Translations under genes and position numbers: made by a program
Assembly: GCA_020426125.1 (NCBI GenBank)
Contig: JAGQQQ010000823.1
Coordinates: forward strand, 1 to 9,571
DNA from: Planctomycetaceae bacterium
GTDB lineage: Bacteria; Planctomycetota; Planctomycetia; Planctomycetales; Planctomycetaceae
Direction of reading: 5' to 3'
Length of the DNA: 9,571 bases
Notes under the pieces: generated by a model
Told to the model about the DNA's origin: nothing
Seen by the model: the letters and a program-made list of their open reading frames with translations, nothing else
Database searches by the model: none
Shown here: one piece after another, positions 1 through 5,576 of the stretch
Numbering within the stretch: the stretch's first letter is position 1
How the letters are laid out: each line of letters begins with the position of its first letter

Positions 1-68
1 TCGCCCCTTTTTCGTACACTGACTTGGGAACCTCGATTGAAATTGTGATCCGCGACGGATCCCGACCA

Positions 69-97
69 TTGGCCTCTCGCATTGATCGATCTAAAAT
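69..97 (+). promoter_or_regulatory. Candidate sigma70-type promoter for the peroxidase gene
   Basis: A TTGGCC hexamer at 69-74 (4 of 6 matches to TTGACA) is followed after exactly 17 bases by TAAAAT at 92-97 (5 of 6 matches to TATAAT). Transcription would begin near 104, giving a leader of about 43 bases before the peroxidase start at 147. The match is to the general bacterial consensus and no experiment supports it. Its position agrees with choosing 147, not the far upstream TTG at 24, as the start. Confidence 0.35.
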
Positions 98-146
98 CCA
101 TGGAGGTGCGGATACGACACGTTCAAGTGAGGATGGTAACGGAACA

Positions 147-1409
147 ATGATGAGAAACTTGATGTTTTCCGGTTTGATGAGCTTAGCGGCTCTCGGGAGT
201 GGAAATGCCGCGACGTTGCTGGCAGCCGAGTCAGAGGAAGCCATTGAAGTGACTCTTGGCGAAGGAGACTTGCTGACCGGCATTCCTGGAGAAGGCAAAT
301 TAACCGACGAACAGATTCGGACGTGGCTCGCGAATCCGGGGAATCATAAGCCGTTGAAGGTGAAGCTCCCTCTTGGCTTGGCGGCAGGCGCGGCGTCCAT
401 CAAGGGGTTGGAGGAAAACCCGCTCACCAAGGCGAAGATTGAACTGGGGCGCCAACTCTACTTTGACCCCCGCCTGTCATCGGACGCAACAATCAGCTGC
501 GCGTCCTGCCATCATCCGGATGAAGGATTCGGAGCGCATACGCAGTTTGGCGTTGGGGTGGGTGGTCAGGAAGGGAATCGAAACTCTCCGGTGAGTTACA
601 ACCGAATTCTCTCTGATCTGCAATTCTGGGATGGGCGCGCCGCGTCTCTCGAGGAGCAGGCGAAGGGGCCGATCGCGAATCCGATTGAGATGTCGAACAC
701 GCACGAAGTTGCCATCAAAACGCTCGAAGGCATTCCCGGATACCGGATGCAGTTTCGAAAAATCTTTGGCGATAAGGCGCCTTTGAACATTGAGAATGTG
801 GCCAAGGCAATCGCCGCGTTTGAGCGGGCGATTGTGACGGGTGCGTCACCGTTTGACTACTACGAGGAATGGCAGCAATTCCAAAAGATCGATCAGGAAG
901 ATCTGGAGTTTCTGCTTGAGGACGACGAAGCGTTCGCCGCCCGATACCAGGTTGCCAAAAAGGGAATCGAAGCCAAACCGATGTCCCCGAGTGCCATCCG
1001 AGGACGGGACCTGTTTTTCAGTGAACGCGTGAACTGCGCCGCCTGCCACGTGGGAGCCAACCTCGCCGATGAGAAGTACCACAACCTGGGGGTCGGAATG
1101 GATGCGGATGATCCTGACGTCGGCCGCTACGCGGTGACGAAGGACCCGAAGGACTGGGGCGCCTTCAAAACGCCTACCATCCGCAACGTGGAATTGTCCG
1201 CCCCCTACATGCATGATGGCAGTCAGAAGACGCTGATGGAAGTTGTCGAACACTACAACAAGGGCGGAACGCCCAATAAGAACCTCAGCGACAAAGTGAA
1301 GCCTTTGAATCTGACCCAACAGGAAAAAGAAGATCTGGTGGCCTTCATGAAGGCCTGCACTGGTCCCTTTCCGAAAATCGAACGTGAGCGACTACCGCAG
1401 TCTCAGTAA
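147..1409 (+). CDS. Secreted di-heme cytochrome c peroxidase (CCP/MauG family)
   Basis: A 420-residue protein that probably reduces hydrogen peroxide with electrons from small cytochromes on the outer side of the cytoplasmic membrane. Residues 1 to about 27 form a signal peptide (MMRN, then a hydrophobic stretch ending in alanines). Two CXXCH heme sites are visible, CASCH at 118-122 and CAACH at 297-301. Other family motifs are QFWDGRAASLEEQA near 159-172, NPIEM at 178-182 and TIRNVELSAPYMHDGS at 344-359, where Met355 is the likely axial ligand of the second heme. Between signal peptide and first heme lies an extra region of about 60 residues (GIPGEGKLTDEQIRTWL). An acidic insert precedes the second heme domain. 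The frame is open from a TTG at 24, but only the start at 147 puts a signal peptide at the N-terminus. ATG codons occur at both 147 and 150, and a weak GGAA at 141-144 fits the second better. It appears monocistronic, with a terminator just downstream. The family call is firm; MauG-like oxidation of another substrate cannot be excluded. Confidence 0.93.
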   Translation: MMRNLMFSGLMSLAALGSGNAATLLAAESEEAIEVTLGEGDLLTGIPGEGKLTDEQIRTWLANPGNHKPLKVKLPLGLAAGAASIKGLEENPLTKAKIELGRQLYFDPRLSSDATISCASCHHPDEGFGAHTQFGVGVGGQEGNRNSPVSYNRILSDLQFWDGRAASLEEQAKGPIANPIEMSNTHEVAIKTLEGIPGYRMQFRKIFGDKAPLNIENVAKAIAAFERAIVTGASPFDYYEEWQQFQKIDQEDLEFLLEDDEAFAARYQVAKKGIEAKPMSPSAIRGRDLFFSERVNCAACHVGANLADEKYHNLGVGMDADDPDVGRYAVTKDPKDWGAFKTPTIRNVELSAPYMHDGSQKTLMEVVEHYNKGGTPNKNLSDKVKPLNLTQQEKEDLVAFMKACTGPFPKIERERLPQSQ

Positions 1410-1421
1410 ATCTCATTCGAG

Positions 1422-1458
1422 GGGCGCCATGTTCAATTCATTCATGGGGCCCTTTTTT
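1422..1458 (+). terminator. Intrinsic terminator after the peroxidase gene
   Basis: GGGCGCCATG at 1422-1431 pairs with CATGGGGCCC at 1443-1452, giving nine pairs and one internal G-G mismatch, with an 11-base loop. Six T residues follow at once (1453-1458). It lies 12 bases after the stop codon, the usual place for a rho-independent terminator, and separates the peroxidase from the next gene. Confidence 0.85.
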
Positions 1459-1639
1459 CATGCGCTTTCGAGTCAATTGGACATCGTGATTTTTGCCGAT
1501 TTCCGCGGATGTTTGTTGTCTGACCACTGAGGTCTGATCGGAAAGAATCACTCAAATCTTCGGTTTCAAGGCGGTTCGGTATGGTTCTTTCCATTCCCAC
1601 GCCCAGTTGTGACATTCCCTCCCGGGGGAGCGACTATCG

Positions 1640-2047
1640 ATGACACTTCACGCCCAGATTGATGAGTTTCTCGACGAAGGTCCATTCGCTGTCGTGGGGG
1701 CGTCAAAACACCGCCACAAATATGGCAATATGGTCCTCCGGGCCTACCTGCAAAATGGCCTCGCGGTGTGGCCCATCAACCCGAATGCCGAGTCCGTCGA
1801 GGGGATCCCTTGTGTGGCTCGCCTGAGTGAACTGGAAGGTGAGGTGCGCGCCGTGTCGGTCATTACGCCGCCTGAGATCACCCGAACCGTTTTGGACGAG
1901 GCGATGGGGCTGGGCATTCGGCAATTCTGGCTCCAGCCAGGCGCCGAGCATCTCGGAGCCATTGACGACGCACGACGACAAGGGGCCAATGTGATTGCTG
2001 GCGGTCCTTGCCTACTGGTTGTGCTGGGCTTTCGCGAGGGATCATGA
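1640..2047 (+). CDS. CoA-binding Rossmann-fold protein (YccU/CoA_binding_2 type)
   Basis: A 135-residue cytoplasmic protein that is a single CoA-binding domain, the stand-alone version of the nucleotide-binding domain found in succinyl-CoA and acetyl-CoA synthetases. Visible landmarks are the first beta strand and glycine loop FAVVGAS (16-22), the KYGN segment at 27-30, WPINPN at 44-49, the VITPPE strand-loop at 74-79, WLQPGAE at 97-103 and GGPC at 121-124. Length is normal for this family. The ATG at 1640 has a strong purine-rich ribosome site, GGGGGAG at 1624-1630, nine bases upstream. No catalytic residues can be assigned and the biological role of the family is unknown; ligand binding is inferred from the fold. 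It stands alone, with about 230 bases of non-coding DNA before it and 252 after. Confidence 0.9.
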   Translation: MTLHAQIDEFLDEGPFAVVGASKHRHKYGNMVLRAYLQNGLAVWPINPNAESVEGIPCVARLSELEGEVRAVSVITPPEITRTVLDEAMGLGIRQFWLQPGAEHLGAIDDARRQGANVIAGGPCLLVVLGFREGS

Positions 2048-2232
2048 ACCCTTTGAAACAGAGGGAACCGGTGACGTCGGAGGGGAATTTTTCGCTGTGA
2101 GATGGTCTTGCCAAGTCATGCGGCTTCCGCAGTCGGCGGGTGGAAATCGCGGCACAATGTTGTGTTCGCTTGAACCGGCTAAGCGTGTTCCGTCTGTCGA
2201 TGGGCTCTTTGCGTGTCACTGTTTCGTTCCGG

Positions 2233-2260
2233 TTCCCGATTCTGTTATTCTCTCTACAAT
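2233..2260 (+). promoter_or_regulatory. Weak candidate promoter for the oxidoreductase gene
   Basis: TACAAT at 2255-2260 matches the -10 consensus in 5 of 6 positions and lies about 40 bases before the ATG at 2300. The upstream partner is poor: TTCCCG at 2233-2238 with a 16-base spacer matches only 3 of 6. Rated low because one good hexamer in 252 bases of non-coding DNA can easily occur by chance. Confidence 0.22.
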
Positions 2261-2299
2261 TCGATAGTTCAATCGGAACGATGAACAGGCAGGCGACGA

Positions 2300-3436
2300 A
2301 TGGATCAGGTCCGTTTTGGGATCATTGGGGCGGGCGCGGTTTCAGATTACCACCACGTCCCGGGAATCGAACTGGATCCGCGGGCGAAGCTGATCGCCGC
2401 GTGCGATCCGAACACGGAGTTGCTTGAGAAACGCCGTTCCGATTGGGGCGTGAAAAAGCTGTACACGAATTATCATGAGATGGCCAACGATCCCGACGTT
2501 GATGCCGTCATCATTGCCACTCCGAACGATACGCACCATCCGATCACCATGGCCTGCCTCGCGGGCAACAAGCATGTCATGTGCGAGAAGCCGCTTGGGT
2601 TGAACTTCGAGCAGGCGGCGGCGATGTATCGCGAGGCTCGGGATCGCAATCTGAAACATATGACGGCATTCACCTACCGCTTTGCCCCCGCAATGCGTTA
2701 CCTGCGGCATCTTGTCCGTTCGGGGATGTTGGGTGAGCCTCGGCATTTCCGCAGCCAGCGGTTCCTAGACTTGCCGGAGACCAGTTGGGGATGGCGCCAG
2801 TACAAAGCGAACGCCGGCGCCGGAGATTTGTTCGACATGACGATCCATCGGATCGATCTGGGGATGGATCTGATGGGCCCCTTGGAGTCGATCTGTGGAG
2901 CGGTGGCCCAGTTCTGCCCGCGCGACAAAACCGTCAGCGGACACCCCTGTCCCCCGTCGGACGTGGATGACTGGTCCGCATTGATCGGGCGGTTCGCTAG
3001 CGGTGCCGTTGGGGTCTGGGAAGGGAGCACCGTGATGAAGGGATATCATTACAATGGGTTTGGGCACGAATGGGCGGAAGTCAACGGGACCGAGGCATCC
3101 GCCGTTTATCGGCTTCAGGAACCGAATGTCATTCTCGTCGGAAAACACGGGGAATCGATGTCTCCGCTCGATGTGCCCGAGGAGTTTCTCGTCATTCCGG
3201 GGAGCCCCCGTGATCCGAAAGTTGGAGTGCCGAGCACTGTGTTCCGCTATGATCTGGTTTATGAACTGGTTTCGGCCATTGTCGAGGACCGGCCGGCGGT
3301 TCCGGGATTCGATCACGGCGCCGCCGCACAAGCGGTTGCGGATGCCGTATTGAAATCGAGTGACGGACAACACTGGGTTCATCTTGACTTGATGCTCAAC
3401 GAATCACCGACGTCCGACGGCTCACTCCAGGTGTGA
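2300..3436 (+). CDS. Gfo/Idh/MocA-family NAD(P)-dependent oxidoreductase
   Basis: A 378-residue cytoplasmic dehydrogenase of the sugar/polyol oxidoreductase superfamily. The N-terminal Rossmann domain (1-125) has the dinucleotide loop GIIGAGAV (7-14), an acidic residue after the second strand (D36 in ACDPN), the ATPN turn at 73-76 and the superfamily signature CEKP at 95-98, whose lysine is usually catalytic. The C-terminal alpha/beta domain carries D179-x3-H183 (DMTIHRID), the usual second catalytic cluster, and a WAEVNGTEAS strand at 258-267 typical of the family. There is no signal peptide, whereas many planctomycete relatives carry a Tat signal. The substrate cannot be read from sequence; inositol, glucose derivatives, sugar amines and others are all known in the superfamily. 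The ATG at 2300 follows a modest AGG-rich ribosome site six bases upstream. The gap to the next gene is only 62 bases without a clear terminator, so the pair may be co-transcribed. Confidence 0.92.
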   Translation: MDQVRFGIIGAGAVSDYHHVPGIELDPRAKLIAACDPNTELLEKRRSDWGVKKLYTNYHEMANDPDVDAVIIATPNDTHHPITMACLAGNKHVMCEKPLGLNFEQAAAMYREARDRNLKHMTAFTYRFAPAMRYLRHLVRSGMLGEPRHFRSQRFLDLPETSWGWRQYKANAGAGDLFDMTIHRIDLGMDLMGPLESICGAVAQFCPRDKTVSGHPCPPSDVDDWSALIGRFASGAVGVWEGSTVMKGYHYNGFGHEWAEVNGTEASAVYRLQEPNVILVGKHGESMSPLDVPEEFLVIPGSPRDPKVGVPSTVFRYDLVYELVSAIVEDRPAVPGFDHGAAAQAVADAVLKSSDGQHWVHLDLMLNESPTSDGSLQV

Positions 3437-3498
3437 CGTCAGACATTTTTGATTTGAGTTTGTTGAAATCTGTTTCATGGGATCAATGACGAAATCTG

Positions 3499-5340
3499 AT
3501 GCTCGATTCTGAAGTCCGTCAGTTGGAACTGCTCTCATCGATTGACGATCTGCGTCAGCGGACCCAACGCTGGGTCACGCAATCGACCGAATGGGAACCG
3601 GAGAAACGGGCTCAATCTTTGCTGCGTCGCGTGTTGGACCGCGTGGAGACGCTCCGGATCCGCATGGAGTCTCCTCTCGTTGTCGCCACATTTGGGGGAA
3701 CGGGGACCGGCAAAAGCTCACTGGTGAATGCTCTTTTGGGCGAAGAAGTGACCCGCTCAGGAAGACAGCGTCCGACGACACTCAAACCGGTTTTAATCGC
3801 CCATCCCCAGACTGCATTGGAAGACCTGGGAATCCCACTCGAGGAAGTGGATGTCATCCGACGCGAAGGGGACCTCCTCCAGGATGTCATCGTTCTGGAT
3901 TGCCCCGATCCCGATACGACCGAGGGGGACACCACCGGAAGCAACCTGGACCGATTGCGGACGCTGTTGCCCTATTGCGATGTTCTACTTTATGTGAGCA
4001 CGCAGCAGAAGTACCGGTCGGCTCGGGTCAGCGAGGAGTTACGGTCCGCGGCGTCAGGCTGCCGGATCATCTTTGTGCAGACGCACGCCGGGTTGGATGA
4101 AGATATTCGGGACGATTGGCGGCGAACTTTGTCTGGCGAGTTCGAGGTCCCGGAAGTTTTCTTTGTTGACTCGCTGAGAGCCTTGGAGGAGCGACAGGCC
4201 GGGCAGCGGCCGTCGGGGGAAATGGGCCGGCTGATTGACCTGTTGGGAAACCGCTTTGGAGCTTCGGAACGGGTCCGTGTCCGCCGTGCCAATGTGGTCG
4301 ACTTGTTACAAGCGGGGCTGGCGCGCTGCCGGGAGTTGCTGGAACAGCATACGCCCGCATTGGATCAATTGCAGTCCGCTTTGGGGGAACAGAATCTTGG
4401 CTTGAGTCGACGAATGGCGAAGCAACTCGAAGATGATCTGTTAGCAAGTCACAATCTCTGGGAACGACGACTCTTGTCGGCTGTGACCGAGCGATGGGGA
4501 ATGAGTCCGTTTTCCATCATTCTACGTATCTACAACGGCTTGGGCGGCATCGTCGCGTCGATGACTCTTGCACGAGCCAGAAGCACGGCACAACTCGCAA
4601 TACTCGGGACCGTACAGGGTGTTCGTTGGCTCGAAGGTCGACGGAAGGAACAAGCCGCGGAGTCCGTTCTCCATCGGGTCAGCCATTTTGGACTGGATGA
4701 CGCGATCCTTCGGGAATCGGAAATTGTCATCGAGGGGCATCTCACATCCGCGGGATTTCCCTCGTCAATGCTTCGCTCCCAGTCCCTGGACACATTAAGG
4801 CAACGGGCGGCCGATGTGGAATCGGAATTCGTTGGAGATGCCAGCCAACGGGTTGATGAAATCATCCACGAACTGGCCGGTCGGAATTCCCGGGCCATCA
4901 TTCGCGGCTGGTACGAACTCCTGTTCGGGGTCTATCTGGGATTCGTTCTCTATCGAGTGGGACGAAACTTTTTCGTCGATTCCTTTCTCTTTGAGGCGCC
5001 ACTCTTCTCGTCAGACTTCTATCTTGCGGCGACCCTGTTCTTTGTACTCTGGGCGGGAGCATTGATTATTCTGTTCACGAGGCGGCTCCGATTCGGCCTC
5101 ACGGATCGCATCCGGACTCTCGTTAGCAAAATGGTTCAGACCCGGCTCGGACGAGGGTTGTTCCCGCAACTCGAAGACGCGGTCGGGGACGCGCGTCGAT
5201 CGATGGAAGACATTCAGCTGCTTTTCGCCCAGACGTCACAACTGCGACATGATTTGGCTGGGGTCGACGATTTAGGGGGTCGGAGTCGGCAATTCCCCAA
5301 GGTGTCCCAAGGCCCAGTTTCAAAGATGGTGGATTCATGA
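3499..5340 (+). CDS. Membrane-anchored P-loop GTPase, function unknown (Era/dynamin-like G domain)
   Basis: A 613-residue protein. After a helical lead of about 60 residues comes a perfect Walker A/G1 loop, GGTGTGKSS at 66-74, then a RPTT segment (91-94) suited to switch I. The G3 position reads DCPD (134-137) where DxxG is usual, and the G4 position reads THAG (195-198) where T/NKxD is usual. From 260 on it is largely charged and helical, with a hydrophobic patch around 336-372. Two strong membrane segments lie at about 472-494 and 506-527, followed by a basic, helical, presumably cytoplasmic tail of about 85 residues. This layout resembles bacterial dynamin-like and other membrane-associated GTPases, but I do not recognise a named family. 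The start is fixed by an in-frame TGA at 3487-3489; no good ribosome site precedes it. It may be co-transcribed with the oxidoreductase 62 bases upstream. GTP binding is likely; the cellular role (membrane remodelling, envelope assembly, signalling) is open. Confidence 0.85.
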   Translation: MLDSEVRQLELLSSIDDLRQRTQRWVTQSTEWEPEKRAQSLLRRVLDRVETLRIRMESPLVVATFGGTGTGKSSLVNALLGEEVTRSGRQRPTTLKPVLIAHPQTALEDLGIPLEEVDVIRREGDLLQDVIVLDCPDPDTTEGDTTGSNLDRLRTLLPYCDVLLYVSTQQKYRSARVSEELRSAASGCRIIFVQTHAGLDEDIRDDWRRTLSGEFEVPEVFFVDSLRALEERQAGQRPSGEMGRLIDLLGNRFGASERVRVRRANVVDLLQAGLARCRELLEQHTPALDQLQSALGEQNLGLSRRMAKQLEDDLLASHNLWERRLLSAVTERWGMSPFSIILRIYNGLGGIVASMTLARARSTAQLAILGTVQGVRWLEGRRKEQAAESVLHRVSHFGLDDAILRESEIVIEGHLTSAGFPSSMLRSQSLDTLRQRAADVESEFVGDASQRVDEIIHELAGRNSRAIIRGWYELLFGVYLGFVLYRVGRNFFVDSFLFEAPLFSSDFYLAATLFFVLWAGALIILFTRRLRFGLTDRIRTLVSKMVQTRLGRGLFPQLEDAVGDARRSMEDIQLLFAQTSQLRHDLAGVDDLGGRSRQFPKVSQGPVSKMVDS

Positions 5341-5370
5341 AGAATCGCCTGACGAGCGGCCCTTGGGGAA
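5293..5370. repeat. Perfect 10-base inverted repeat spanning the end of the GTPase gene
   Basis: TTCCCCAAGG at 5293-5302, inside the last codons of the GTPase gene, is the exact reverse complement of CCTTGGGGAA at 5361-5370, beyond its stop codon. The right arm can also form a local hairpin (5361-5386), so the two pairings exclude each other. Whether this has any function is not known. Confidence 0.45.
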
Positions 5371-5386
5371 CGGCGTTGCCCCATGG
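5361..5386 (+). terminator. Possible hairpin after the GTPase gene (no U tract)
   Basis: The arm TGGGGAAC (5364-5371) pairs with GTT-G-CCCCA (5375-5383) with one bulged G and a three-base GGC loop, and two more GC pairs lie outside a T-T mismatch. It sits 20 bases past the GTPase stop. No run of T follows, so it is not a standard intrinsic terminator; it could be a 3' stabilising stem or an incidental structure. Confidence 0.3.
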
Positions 5387-5397
5387 GATTCCCTGTC

Positions 5398-5426
5398 TCG
5401 ACCCGTCCAACTGATCCGTCTATACT
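5398..5426 (+). promoter_or_regulatory. Candidate sigma70-type promoter for the glucan phosphorylase gene
   Basis: TCGACC at 5398-5403 (4 of 6 matches to TTGACA) and TATACT at 5421-5426 (5 of 6 to TATAAT) are separated by 17 bases. Transcription would start near 5433 and leave a leader of about 145 bases before the ATG at 5577. The prediction rests on consensus match and spacing only. Confidence 0.35.
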
Positions 5427-5576
5427 CCCAAACGCCCGGCCGGAGAGGTCAGAGAAATTGATCTTTCCGGTCCATTTCCCGCCTCTCCGATGTTTGGTTC
5501 ACGGTCCGTACTCGGAGCAGCAAGCGGGGAACCGAAGGGGCGCAATGGACTGGTTTTGAGAGAAAACGGAGTGAAG

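Noticed and set aside
24..146. N-terminal extension of the peroxidase from a TTG at 24
   Set aside because: It would bury the signal peptide 41 residues inside the protein; the start at 147 or 150 gives a normal export signal.
100..150. A 16-codon upstream frame whose TGA overlaps the peroxidase ATG (ATGA at 147-150)
   Set aside because: The overlap suits translational coupling, but such a short frame is expected by chance, it has no ribosome site, and the candidate promoter would start transcription after its ATG.
846..1319. A 157-codon open frame on the minus strand inside the peroxidase gene
   Set aside because: It covers the second heme domain on the opposite strand; no start signal or protein family features are visible.
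1995..2267. A 90-codon frame overlapping the end of the CoA-binding gene and running into the gap
   Set aside because: Its first part is a shifted reading of the CoA-binding gene and the rest lacks motifs or a ribosome site.
2765..3382. A 205-codon open frame on the minus strand opposite the oxidoreductase gene
   Set aside because: It lies wholly inside a gene with clear family motifs, and its translation is low in recognisable motifs. Codon bias in GC-rich genes often keeps the opposite strand open.
3408..3450. Imperfect hairpin near the oxidoreductase stop followed by TTTTT at 3446-3450
   Set aside because: The stem is only four pairs plus a bulged extension and the T run is several bases away, so I do not call it a terminator.
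5490..5576. A 29-residue N-terminal extension of the phosphorylase
   Set aside because: The extension has no family resemblance, and a well-placed GGAG precedes the ATG at 5577.
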